This document shows positions 17,469 to 25,247 of a stretch of DNA of 36,134 nucleotides, one piece after another; within the stretch, counting starts at the first letter, position 1; each line of letters opens with the position of its first letter. The notes under the pieces were generated by a model. That model saw nothing but the letters and a program-made list of their open reading frames with translations, ran no database searches and had not been told where the DNA came from. A program made the translations under genes and the position numbers. The stretch is from Prevotella sp. UBA746 (lineage in GTDB: Bacteria; Bacteroidota; Bacteroidia; Bacteroidales; Bacteroidaceae). The DNA lies in the NCBI GenBank assembly GCA_002298545.1, contig DBKQ01000040.1:1-36134 (forward strand), given 5' to 3'.

Positions 17469-17520
17469 TCTTATTGTGCCGCGAGAAACATTATAAACTT
17501 AAAGAAAGGATTAAAAAATT

Positions 17521-17988
17521 ATGGCTTACATGTCACAAGATGGCTACGACAAGATGGTAGCCGAACTGAAACGTTTGGAAAGTGTAGAGCGTCCGAAGGC
17601 GTCTGCCGCAATCGCAGAGGCTGCTGACAAGGGCGATTTGAGTGAGAATTCGGAGTATGATGCCGCTAAGGAGGCTCAGGCTCATCTTGAGGATAAGATT
17701 AACCAGTTGAAGCGCTCTATCTCGGAGGCTAAGATCGTGGACGTTTCGCGATTGAGCACTGATGCCGTACAGATTCTATCGAAGGTGGAGATGACTAACC
17801 TCACAACTAAGGCTAAGATGACTTACACCATCGTGAGCGAGAGCGAAGCTAACCTGAAGGAGGGTAAGATTTCTATCAAGACTCCTATCGCTCAGGGGTT
17901 GCTCAACAAGAAGGTAGGCGACGAGGTGGAAATTAAGATTCCACGCGGTGTTATCAAACTGAGAATTGACAAAATTACTGTGGAGTAA
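17521..17988 (+). CDS. greA: Transcription elongation factor GreA
   Basis: GreA rescues backtracked RNA polymerase by stimulating cleavage of the transcript 3' end in the secondary channel. The 155-residue product is of normal length. The N-terminal coiled coil (about residues 1-75) carries the acidic tip GDLSENSEYDAAKE with the catalytic Asp/Glu pair. The C-terminal FKBP-like domain (about 80-155) contains ISIKTPIAQGLLNKKVGDEV and ends VIKLRIDKITVE. It is preceded by AAAGAAAGG, a reasonable ribosome-binding site. A HIT-family gene starts 11 nt after the stop. The long structured leader is unusual for so small a gene. Confidence 0.96.
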   Translation: MAYMSQDGYDKMVAELKRLESVERPKASAAIAEAADKGDLSENSEYDAAKEAQAHLEDKINQLKRSISEAKIVDVSRLSTDAVQILSKVEMTNLTTKAKMTYTIVSESEANLKEGKISIKTPIAQGLLNKKVGDEVEIKIPRGVIKLRIDKITVE

Positions 17989-17999
17989 AAATAATCACT

Positions 18000-18398
18000 A
18001 TGGATATTTTTTCAAAGATTGCAGCCGGCGAGATTCCAAGTTGGAAATGCGCCGAGAACGACAAGTTCTATGCTTTTCTCGACATCAACCCTCTGGTGAA
18101 GGGACATACATTGGTTATTCCTCGCCGCGAGGTGGACTACTATTTCGACATGACCGACGAGGAGATTGCCGAAATGGCGGTGTTTGCAAAGAAAGTTGCC
18201 GTGGCCATCAAGAACGCCTATCCGTGTCGCAAGGTCGGCATGGCTGTATTGGGTCTTGAAGTAGCTCATGCCCACGTTCATCTCGTTCCGATGCAGAACG
18301 AGAAGGACATGCTTTTCTCCAACCCTAAGCTAAAGCTCTCTGACGATGAGTTCAAGGAGATTTCGGAGAAGATTTACGGGGAGTTTAAAAAGCTGTAG
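18000..18398 (+). CDS. HIT-family (histidine triad) nucleotide hydrolase
   Basis: This 132-residue protein is of the Hint/HinT type, which hydrolyses nucleoside phosphoramidates or related AMP conjugates. The active-site HAHVHLVP occupies residues 90-97 with histidines 90, 92 and 94. The N-terminal FSKIAAGEIPSWKCAEND and the central LDINPLVKGHTLVIPRREV are typical of the family. The gene follows greA by 11 nt and is probably on the same transcript; the greA-HIT pairing is frequent in Bacteroidota. The substrate in the cell is unknown. Confidence 0.93.
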   Translation: MDIFSKIAAGEIPSWKCAENDKFYAFLDINPLVKGHTLVIPRREVDYYFDMTDEEIAEMAVFAKKVAVAIKNAYPCRKVGMAVLGLEVAHAHVHLVPMQNEKDMLFSNPKLKLSDDEFKEISEKIYGEFKKL

Positions 18399-18418
18399 AC
18401 AATGTAAAAAAACAAATC

Positions 18419-18467
18419 ACAAGCCAAGAACAGCAATTAGACATTGCTTTTTCTTGGCTTGTTTCTT
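18419..18467. terminator. Intrinsic terminator after the greA-HIT operon
   Basis: ACAAGCCAAGAA (18419-18430) pairs perfectly with TTCTTGGCTTGT (18451-18462), with an inner AGCAAT/ATTGCT pair, followed by TTCTT. An A-run at 18406-18412 gives a T-tract on the other strand, so it can also end the convergent bacterial-PH gene. Confidence 0.8.
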
Positions 18468-18484
18468 ACACAAGAACTTGTATT

Positions 18485-18871
18485 TCATGATGACACGATA
18501 TACAAATTTTTTTCTACAAAATCTTTCTTTCTTATTGGAGAAATAACCAACGATGATTTATCTTTGAACACAATTTCTATTCTATCAAGAGAAGCTGCTG
18601 GTGCCGAAAGAAATGTACTCGTAGGTTTTATTTGTATTATTTCATCTATCGAATATTTGATAGAAACAAATATGATTTTTATTATTAATGATTTTCCGTC
18701 TATCACATATTTTATATTAAATAATAGAAGAGTACAAAACAACAGAATAACGCTTACTATAGCAAAAACAGCTATAGAGAAATCAACATAAAAAAAAAGA
18801 ATAACAGGAGCTAGTGTCAAGCCATATATTAAGAACACTATCCACAAATCAACTTTAGATTTAAATATCAT
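18485..18871 (-). CDS. Small membrane protein with bacterial PH-like domain
   Basis: The 128-residue product has two adjacent membrane helices (about residues 9-29, LWIVFLIYGLTLAPVILFFYV, and 31-53) and then a soluble beta-rich domain. The pattern YVIDGKSLIIKIIF ... YSIDEIIQIKPT ... RIEIVFKDKSSLVISPIRKK is that of bacterial PH-like proteins (PF06713 type), which end in a typical ISP-x-x-KKDFVE motif. Function is unknown. Its start codon lies inside the last codons of a small upstream frame (TATGATATTTAA), suggesting translational coupling. The region is AT-richer than the surrounding housekeeping genes. Confidence 0.7.
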   Translation of the reverse strand: MIFKSKVDLWIVFLIYGLTLAPVILFFYVDFSIAVFAIVSVILLFCTLLLFNIKYVIDGKSLIIKIIFVSIKYSIDEIIQIKPTSTFLSAPAASLDRIEIVFKDKSSLVISPIRKKDFVEKNLYIVSS

Positions 18872-18968
18872 ATGTTTTTTTATTGTCTATTATCATTGCA
18901 CTATTGGAAATTTCAGGCTGCTTACTCAAATTTAGATTTACCGTCTTTTTGAATTTTTCTATATCCAT
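18861..18968 (-). CDS. Small hypothetical protein of 35 residues, overlapping the PH-like gene
   Basis: From the ATG at 18968, which has a good GAGG about 10 nt upstream, the frame encodes a 35-residue Lys/Asn-rich peptide (MDIEKFKKTVNLNLSKQPEI...) with no signal peptide or membrane helix. Its end overlaps the start of the bacterial-PH gene by 11 nt, as in coupled genes. A longer version beginning with TTG at 19043 is less likely. It could be a real small protein, a leader peptide, or the tail of a decayed gene; I do not recognise it. Confidence 0.35.
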   Translation of the reverse strand: MDIEKFKKTVNLNLSKQPEISNSAMIIDNKKTYDI

Positions 18969-19105
18969 ATTTTTTGCCTCTTTTATAAAAATCTGAGAAC
19001 GCAAACACACAATATTAAAGCTGTGTATTATTTCTAATACCAAATCGCTATCAAAAAAATAAATGATATCAAGCGATAAAAAATCTTAAAGAATTAGCAT
19101 AAAAC

Positions 19106-19155
19106 CTTCATTGACCATGAACACATTCATTCATTATTGTTCATTGTCAATGAAG
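19106..19155 (-). terminator. Hairpin terminator after the rhamnogalacturonan lyase gene
   Basis: CTTCATTGACCATGAAC and GTTCATTGTCAATGAAG form a 17-bp stem with one mismatch around an ATTCATTCATTATT-type loop. On the minus strand GGTTTTATG follows, a weak T-tract. On the plus strand ATTTTTG follows. Confidence 0.7.
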
Positions 19156-19193
19156 ATTTTTGTGATGAAGTATTAATTCAGAATAAGTGCTTT

Positions 19194-21812
19194 CTACTTC
19201 ACAAACTTCTTACCGTTTATGATATACACGTTGTTCTTTGCGGCATTGCTTATCTGCTGACCGTTAAGATTATACATCTTGCCGTTCTTGATGGTAACGG
19301 TAGTGGTGGAAACATTCCCTATCCCGTCGGTTAGCTTCTTGTATTTGAACGTTACGTTGGCAAGAATCTGCTTGTTCTTTCCTTTGGCATCAACATCCGA
19401 TGTTGTGATATTAGAATTGTCGAAGGTGAGCTTGATACTTTTCTTTGCCTCGAAACCTTCAAGTTTCTTCGTTACGGCATTCTGTCCTGCAGTTCCACCG
19501 GGGAATACTACATTGGCATCAAGGATTGAAGTCTCACTCTCGTCGATATAAGCCCCATTCATGATGATAGAACGGTCGGCGGTAGTAGAGGCATTGTTGC
19601 TGTAGCCCTCGATGGTAAGACCAATAATCTCGTAGCCCTCGTTCACGGAGAAGGTAAGACTCTCGCCGTTGTTGTTCGTACGGATTTTGATATATCCGTT
19701 TGACGTGCTGGCGGTAATCTCGCCATGCTCACCTGCGGTGTAGCAAATGCCTGTTACGATACCCTTGTCCTCGGCAGGAAGCTTCAGCCCCTCTTCACCC
19801 TCGTCGGCAGGTTCCGGTTTTTCCGATGGCTCCGGAGCATGGTTCTTTGTCTGCGTCTGGTATGTGGTGCCGTCCACGCCGAGATAGTCAGGCAGATAGT
19901 ATCCGAGGTGTGGCGGTTGGTTATAGGATGAGTTCTGCCATACTATGCCCATACGATAAACATGGTCTTCCATCAGGCAAGGCACCTTGTATTTGGTAGG
20001 CTCCGGTGTGGAATAAACGAGAATCTTGCAGGTTGGCGAAACATAGTCGTCTTCGTGTTGGAACATTATCAGTTCCTCGCGCCAGTCGCCGAGCAGGTCG
20101 GCCTGGAGACAAGGCGTTGCCTTTGTGGTGTTGCACGACTGCGGTTGTCCGTAGTCGCTGAACTCCTGGAACGTGGCGATGTTGCCGCTCGCGGTGTTGA
20201 AGTTTCTGATGCGCGGTGCACTCTTGCCTGTGGCAGAGTCATAGCGTCCGTCGAAAGTCTGGTCATAAGGGTCGCCAGTCCAATAGATGCGGAAGTTGGT
20301 GTCCGATTTTTTTGCGAGCACCTGCTTACCCGTGGCACAGTCGTAGGTATTGCCGTCGGCACTCGACCAGAATTCGAATCCGCGGTTTGCAGGGATAAAG
20401 TCGGCAGCCAGTCCACGCCCGTTGTCGCCGGAGCTTGTAGCCGAAACGAGCAGTTCGCCCGTTGTTGCATCATGCACGTCATATCCATACTGTCCCTCCT
20501 CGTGAGGCATCATCACTTCCAGTCCGGGGCGGTCAGGACAAAGGTCGGTCAAGTGGATAGCGTCACCGTGCCCCTTCCCTGTAGAACAGAGTAGCTGTCC
20601 GTCGTGGGCGATGGTGGCTGCACCGATACAAATCTCGTCGTAGCCGTCTGTATTAACATCTCCAACAGATATGCCATGCACGCCCTGTCCGAAACTTGAA
20701 GAGCCGGTGCCGGAGTACAAAACGTTACCATTGGCATCGAGAGTTTCCCATTTACCGCTGAGCCCCTTGTGTAGCCAACGTGTAGAGAGTTGCTTGCCGT
20801 TCCAGTCTACAGCCCATAGGAAACAGTTTTTGTAATATCCACGCTGGAAGATGGCAGTAGGCAATTTGTCGAGTCCGTCGAGATAAGCCACACATGCATT
20901 GAAACGCTCCGAGCGATTGCAGTTGGTGTCGCCGAAGAACGAGTTGGCATCTGTAGCAGCAGTTGGGAAATCCACTCCCGAACGGCTTGGCGAATACCAA
21001 ATGGTGTTCATCGCCGCTCCAGTCTCACCGTTGAACACTGTGAGGAACTCCTCGCCGCCGGTAACGAGTCCACTGCCGTTTACATACGTCTTCGAGTTAT
21101 CCACAGCCTTAATCTTCGCATCGCCAGCCTCGGTAACGTAGTTGCCGTTGCCGTCGGTAGAACCAGGAGCCGTCTTGCAAACAAGTTCCGCCTTGCCGTC
21201 GCCGTCGAGGTCGTAGACAACCATCTGTATGGTGTGGTTGCCGGAACGCACGTTGAAGCCGATGTTTATGTCCTTTTTCCACAGCGGCGTACCATCCATC
21301 TTGTATGCGCTGATGATACAAGGCGATGAATATCCGTTCTTCGCCCCACTGTCGCGCTGGTTGTCGGGCATCCACTTGAGGATAAACTCGTAGTTGCCGT
21401 CGCCGTCAACATCGCCCACAGCCATATCGTCGGGGCGGTATCGTCCTGTTGTGTTTCCGCTCTTAATAGCAGCCGGGCGCTTCACGTCGAAGCTCGTAAA
21501 CATATTGTCCCAAGCCTCAACCTCGCTCGTTTCTCCGGCAGAGGTTACAACCTTATAGACATCACCCGGCTTTCCTTCCTTGTCGAGCCAGTTGGTAACA
21601 TCGCTGATAGCAGTTGCCACCTTCGTACCGTTGCGATAAACATCGAACGTCAGTTCCTTTGGGTCGCTCGTCAGCGAGCGCCACGAAACAAGGATTCCCT
21701 CACTTGTCTTAACCGCCACCGGAGCGCGGTTTAGCCTTTCATTCACTTGTTGTGCCGAGCTTGTCAGGGTGAGTCCTGCCAAGGCAGCGGCAAAGAGTAG
21801 TCTTTTCTTCAT
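19194..21812 (-). CDS. Rhamnogalacturonan lyase, polysaccharide lyase family 11
   Basis: Family PL11 enzymes cleave the rhamnogalacturonan I backbone of pectin by beta-elimination. The 872-residue product has a signal peptide (MKKRLLFAAALAGLTLTSSA-Q) and a fibronectin-like N-terminus with NRAPVAVKTSEGILVSWRSL. It is followed by an eight-bladed propeller rich in calcium-binding loops (GDVDGDGNYEF, DLDGDGKAELV). Catalytic-domain segments continue to about residue 660 (YSTPEPTKYKVPCLMEDHVY). A Pro/Glu linker leads to a beta-sandwich of about 130 residues, possibly carbohydrate-binding. A short tail, MYNLNGQQISNAAKNNVYII...KKFVK, resembles a T9SS-type sorting or anchoring end seen in Prevotella. 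It lies 48 nt after the four-gene cassette. No SusC/SusD pair is nearby, so this is an isolated pectin enzyme. Confidence 0.9.
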   Translation of the reverse strand: MKKRLLFAAALAGLTLTSSAQQVNERLNRAPVAVKTSEGILVSWRSLTSDPKELTFDVYRNGTKVATAISDVTNWLDKEGKPGDVYKVVTSAGETSEVEAWDNMFTSFDVKRPAAIKSGNTTGRYRPDDMAVGDVDGDGNYEFILKWMPDNQRDSGAKNGYSSPCIISAYKMDGTPLWKKDINIGFNVRSGNHTIQMVVYDLDGDGKAELVCKTAPGSTDGNGNYVTEAGDAKIKAVDNSKTYVNGSGLVTGGEEFLTVFNGETGAAMNTIWYSPSRSGVDFPTAATDANSFFGDTNCNRSERFNACVAYLDGLDKLPTAIFQRGYYKNCFLWAVDWNGKQLSTRWLHKGLSGKWETLDANGNVLYSGTGSSSFGQGVHGISVGDVNTDGYDEICIGAATIAHDGQLLCSTGKGHGDAIHLTDLCPDRPGLEVMMPHEEGQYGYDVHDATTGELLVSATSSGDNGRGLAADFIPANRGFEFWSSADGNTYDCATGKQVLAKKSDTNFRIYWTGDPYDQTFDGRYDSATGKSAPRIRNFNTASGNIATFQEFSDYGQPQSCNTTKATPCLQADLLGDWREELIMFQHEDDYVSPTCKILVYSTPEPTKYKVPCLMEDHVYRMGIVWQNSSYNQPPHLGYYLPDYLGVDGTTYQTQTKNHAPEPSEKPEPADEGEEGLKLPAEDKGIVTGICYTAGEHGEITASTSNGYIKIRTNNNGESLTFSVNEGYEIIGLTIEGYSNNASTTADRSIIMNGAYIDESETSILDANVVFPGGTAGQNAVTKKLEGFEAKKSIKLTFDNSNITTSDVDAKGKNKQILANVTFKYKKLTDGIGNVSTTTVTIKNGKMYNLNGQQISNAAKNNVYIINGKKFVK

Positions 21813-21860
21813 TATATATAAATAATATTTTTGTCATTACAGAAATTTTCAAAAAATATA

Positions 21861-22289
21861 TTACTTTTTCACATAAGTTGTAGGCGATGTTCCACCTATA
21901 ATAACTTGATTTTCTTTTACAACTCTTGATATTGTAATTTCCTTGTCGTTATATGCCTCTATACGATAAGTTATAAAATTACTTTTTGTTTCAACATTTA
22001 AGTATTTTCCTTTTTTGTTATTACCTACTTCATCTTTTTCAAATGTCTTAGGTACGTCATTCGACAAATAAAACAAAGCCTCTTTATCAATCGCTTTGTC
22101 AATTGTTTTATAATAGGAATGCATTTTTATCGAAGAAGATGTAAAAGACAAAGTTACACTTTTATTTATAATCTGGCTATCTTTTAAACTCCAAGAGGTA
22201 TTACTTATAGCAGACAACCTCACAACAACTTGACCACACAAATGATGTGATGTCAATACAATAAATATTAATAATAGTATTTTTTTCAT
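21861..22289 (-). CDS. Small exported protein of unknown function
   Basis: I chose the ATG at 22289 because it gives a clean signal peptide (MKKILLLIFIVLTSHHLCGQ); an ATG eight codons upstream only adds charged residues. The mature part of about 120 residues is beta-rich (KSVTLSFTSSSIKMHSYY, SNFITYRIEAYNDKEITISR) and could be a small barrel or lipocalin-like fold. No catalytic motif or disulfide pair is visible. It starts 4 nt after the stop of the Asp-rich peptidase gene, so it is the last member of the cassette. An inhibitor or partner of that peptidase is possible from position, but there is no direct evidence. Confidence 0.65.
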   Translation of the reverse strand: MKKILLLIFIVLTSHHLCGQVVVRLSAISNTSWSLKDSQIINKSVTLSFTSSSIKMHSYYKTIDKAIDKEALFYLSNDVPKTFEKDEVGNNKKGKYLNVETKSNFITYRIEAYNDKEITISRVVKENQVIIGGTSPTTYVKK

Positions 22290-22293
22290 TTTT

Positions 22294-23097
22294 CTATTTT
22301 TTATAAATAACATATATATATATTAAAGACTCCCTTCCGAAGTATTCAAATTGTCCCGTACCTGGATCATAGCCACCAAAATTACCATCACTATAAGAAG
22401 ATGTTATAAAAACTTCATGTAGTCCCCATTCGTTATGAACAGTTCCTATAACCGGATCTCCATCGGAGATGTAAGAATTAACATCATCAACATTAATTTT
22501 TAAATAGTCAAAACCACATTCTTCAAGCATCCTTTCTAAGAGCATTAAATCTACACCATCAGTAGTTATATCCAAATTGCCGTCAGCTAAGAACATATTA
22601 TAAATAAATTCAAAAGAATCTCTAAAAGGCACATATTCAGAAGAGTTCATCCTATTATCAAGAAAATTACTTACATATTCTAAAACTGTCGGAACACAAT
22701 TTGCTTTATAATTTTGTTTCGGAAAAGAATCCGGTAATTTAAACCATTGCTTATCATCAATACATAATTCATCAGCTCGGTGTTCATGCTTTTTATTTTT
22801 ATCATTATAAAAATCATCGGAATACCCTATAGATGTTGACTTGTCTTCATCCTCTCCATCATCCCATCCATAATCCTGATTTTCATCATCATAATTGTCA
22901 TCACTATCATCACTTCTCCACCAACCATCATCAAAATCGCTGTCGTCATCATCATCCCAATCAGGAGTGCATATGACCTCATCAAGCCAAATGCTGTCGT
23001 CATACAGATAGTCGTCGTCATCATCCCAACAGGCAAAAGAAGCGAGGGGACACAACAACAATGCAAAAATAGCAATAAAATATCGCAACTCTTTCAT
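22294..23097 (-). CDS. Exported Asp-rich protein with C39-like cysteine peptidase domain
   Basis: The 267-residue product has a signal peptide (MKELRYFIAIFALLLCPLAS), possibly cleaved before or at Cys23. Residues 24-86 form a strikingly acidic, Trp/Tyr-rich tract (DDDDDYLYDD, DWDDDDDSDFDDGWW, DYGWDDGEDED). From about 115 the sequence changes to a folded domain with Gln128 and Cys134 (KQNYKANCVPTV), His227 (GLHEVFITSSY) and Asp244 (GGYDPGTGQF). This is the spacing of C39/papain-like cysteine peptidases, including an oxyanion Gln six residues before the Cys. The acidic tract may bind calcium or serve as a propeptide. It lies between the Sel1-repeat gene (7 nt) and a small exported protein (4 nt). 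The peptidase call is by motif, not by confirmed family match. Confidence 0.65.
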   Translation of the reverse strand: MKELRYFIAIFALLLCPLASFACWDDDDDYLYDDSIWLDEVICTPDWDDDDDSDFDDGWWRSDDSDDNYDDENQDYGWDDGEDEDKSTSIGYSDDFYNDKNKKHEHRADELCIDDKQWFKLPDSFPKQNYKANCVPTVLEYVSNFLDNRMNSSEYVPFRDSFEFIYNMFLADGNLDITTDGVDLMLLERMLEECGFDYLKINVDDVNSYISDGDPVIGTVHNEWGLHEVFITSSYSDGNFGGYDPGTGQFEYFGRESLIYIYVIYKK

Positions 23098-23104
23098 AAT
23101 TCAC

Positions 23105-24514
23105 TTATTTTACCACTATTTTCTTTGTCATTTTGTATTCTGATGCGGAAAGCTCCACGACATATATACCCTGGGACAAGTCGATAGACAATTCCTTGGA
23201 GTTCTCTCCAATGTCTGCAACAAAACTGCGCGGAGCTTTCACAAGACTTCCATCTGTGGCATAAATCCATATTTTGACAAGTCCTCGTCTTTGAGCATCA
23301 AAATCCACATAAAGTTTCTTGTCTTCATAATATACAGAGCCAATGGATGTTATAGTACTGTTGTCTACAGATTGAACATCATCGGTTCGTTCAAGTTCCA
23401 ATACAATAGGCTTTCTCTGGGTTCGCGTCTTTGTAGACAAGCTTTTCATGCTTGCATACAGTTTATCGCCATCCTGTATAAAATGACTTTTAGTCACAAG
23501 CCAACCGAAACCATGCTGATATGGCTTCTGTCTGTTTTCAACATAAAAGTTCTTGCGCCGTATAGGTGTATAAATTGTCAGTAACGAGTCTCCTTGATAA
23601 ATATATACAGCAACACTGTCGCCCTCAGTTTCAAAGCTACACTCCACATCATCAGTCCGGAGAATCTTCGTGGCAGACCATTCGTAAGTATACATCTTAC
23701 CCCTCCAACGCCCCAAGACATTTTCCAGATATGCAGATTCACGTTCTGTATCATTCAGTACATAAGCGACATTAGAATTAACCTTCATCACTTTTCTCGG
23801 ACTCTTTGCTGCTGTTTTCAGAGAATCGAGATAGCCTGTTTTCGCCACGTCTACAGTCTGGTCGCTACCATATTCAGAAGCAAGGTCAAGATACTTTTCC
23901 GCCTTTGAGAAATCCGGAATTTCATTGAAGCCGTTGGCATAATGGGTAGCAAGGAGGAAGCAGCAACCTGCATGTTTCTTGTCTGCTCCACACTTCAGAT
24001 ATTTCAAGGCTTCATCATAATTTTGTTTAACGCCAATACCTCTATAAAGCATATAACCGACACCATACATTCCATTCGCACTACCTTGTTCTGCAGCTTC
24101 CTTATACAATTCGTATGCACGCTTGTAATGTGTCACTACGCCTGACAATCCTTTCAGATAGACCAACGCAAGATTACACTTCGCCTTTACATTGCCGTCT
24201 TCTGCCGCCTTTTTAAAAAGATTCACAGCATACCTGCCGTTCTTTTCCACGCCGTCACCGTTTAGATACATGCTGCCAAGTTCTGTCATTGCTTCAGTAT
24301 TTCCGAAACGAGCCAAATGCATATAAATAGAAGCAGCTTTCTTTGTATTTACATCAAATACTATTCCGTAGCGGTATTGTCTTGCCATCATAAGCATCTT
24401 TCTTTCCTTGACATCATCGTCTACATAATTCTGTGAGAAAGCCGACATGAAAAAAAAGAGAAGCATCAGCACAGCAAAGGCTCTATTCCATGTATTTATT
24501 CTACACCTTACCAT
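23105..24514 (-). CDS. Exported Sel1-repeat protein with T9SS C-terminal sorting domain
   Basis: The 469-residue product begins with an uncleaved-looking basic N-terminus and a hydrophobic signal (RAFAVLMLLFFFMSAFSQ). About residues 40-218 contain five Sel1-like helical repeats (GNTEAMTELGSMYLNGDGVE, GNVKAKCNLALVYLKGL, GSANGMYGVGYMLYRGIGV and others), which mediate protein contacts. A beta-rich middle (about 240-380) has RWRGKMYTYEWSATKILR. The last 80 residues form a T9SS-type sorting domain (KIWIYATDGSLVKAP ... LSQGIYVVELSASEYKMTKKIVVK). The start overlaps the end of the upstream gene (ATGGTAA), showing translational coupling. I infer a surface or secreted scaffold. Sel1 repeats usually sit inside host or signalling proteins, so their combination with a T9SS tail is notable. 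Confidence 0.8.
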   Translation of the reverse strand: MVRCRINTWNRAFAVLMLLFFFMSAFSQNYVDDDVKERKMLMMARQYRYGIVFDVNTKKAASIYMHLARFGNTEAMTELGSMYLNGDGVEKNGRYAVNLFKKAAEDGNVKAKCNLALVYLKGLSGVVTHYKRAYELYKEAAEQGSANGMYGVGYMLYRGIGVKQNYDEALKYLKCGADKKHAGCCFLLATHYANGFNEIPDFSKAEKYLDLASEYGSDQTVDVAKTGYLDSLKTAAKSPRKVMKVNSNVAYVLNDTERESAYLENVLGRWRGKMYTYEWSATKILRTDDVECSFETEGDSVAVYIYQGDSLLTIYTPIRRKNFYVENRQKPYQHGFGWLVTKSHFIQDGDKLYASMKSLSTKTRTQRKPIVLELERTDDVQSVDNSTITSIGSVYYEDKKLYVDFDAQRRGLVKIWIYATDGSLVKAPRSFVADIGENSKELSIDLSQGIYVVELSASEYKMTKKIVVK

Positions 24515-25092
24515 GCTATCCTACCGTTACGAAGTTTATTCAGCCCTTTCTGTTTCTCAAGGTTCAATGCCTCTTTCAAACATGTCGGTTGTAAGGCTTT
24601 CAACCGGCTGATATTGTTCTTCTGCTTGGCATAGTCATATTTGTCTCTGACATACACGATTTTCTCAAGCATCAGGTACTCTGATACTTTTTCCTTATAT
24701 TCTTTAACGGTCAACTCGTCATACTTTCCCGTATCTGCAAGTAAAGAGCAATAGTAGGAAGCCTTGGCATTAACCTCCGGTTTATAGACAGACTTGACAT
24801 AGGCTACAATCTGTGATGTTGTCAATGTTCCCATAAACAGATTGTGGAAGTCATGCTTTGCGTCATATATAATTTGGAACGAGCGTTCGGTGTCTGATAC
24901 TTTATTCATTGCAGAATCCTGCATCACAAGAAGTCTCTTGTATGCCCTCTTTATAATGCCCTTTTGCATTTCGTTCAAATGAATTACCCGATCTATTGCA
25001 TTAACCTTCCTCTCTCCTGCTGCATCAAAGCTCTGAGCGTTTGATGTCAGAGAAAATATTGCAAATAACAAAATAGCATAATGCTTTACCAT
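24508..25092 (-). CDS. Exported helical protein of unknown function, first gene of the cassette
   Basis: The 194-residue product has a signal peptide (MVKHYAILLFAIFSLTSNAQ) and an almost entirely helical mature part with many Lys and Glu (NEMQKGIIKRAYKRLLVMQD, ELTVKEYKEKVSEYLMLEKI). It vaguely recalls periplasmic Spy/CpxP-type helical proteins, but I see no LTxxQ repeat that would prove it. Its TAA overlaps the ATG of the Sel1 gene. A promoter box lies 69 nt upstream. It is the first gene of a run of four exported proteins and probably acts with them. Confidence 0.7.
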   Translation of the reverse strand: MVKHYAILLFAIFSLTSNAQSFDAAGERKVNAIDRVIHLNEMQKGIIKRAYKRLLVMQDSAMNKVSDTERSFQIIYDAKHDFHNLFMGTLTTSQIVAYVKSVYKPEVNAKASYYCSLLADTGKYDELTVKEYKEKVSEYLMLEKIVYVRDKYDYAKQKNNISRLKALQPTCLKEALNLEKQKGLNKLRNGRIAW

Positions 25093-25160
25093 AGTTAGTT
25101 ATTTATTGATTGATGTTTGATAGATTATGTACACTTCTTGAGTGCTTGTTCTAACGAGTG

Positions 25161-25168
25161 CAAATGTA
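25161..25168 (-). promoter_or_regulatory. Predicted -7 box for the exported-protein cassette
   Basis: TACATTTG on the minus strand fits TANNTTTG, followed by CAC. The -33 region is TTTC rather than TTTG. Transcription would start near 25155, giving a leader of about 60 nt and covering the four cassette genes and possibly the lyase. Confidence 0.6.
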
Positions 25169-25247
25169 CATATTTTTCTTTTAGGAAAGAAATAAAAAAG
25201 GAAAAGTCTTCCGATAGCAACAAACATTCCCACACATTTGGATTATC

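Noticed and set aside
22825..23030. Possible repeat array from TCATCATC runs
   Set aside because: The triplets are in frame in a coding sequence and give an Asp-rich tract.
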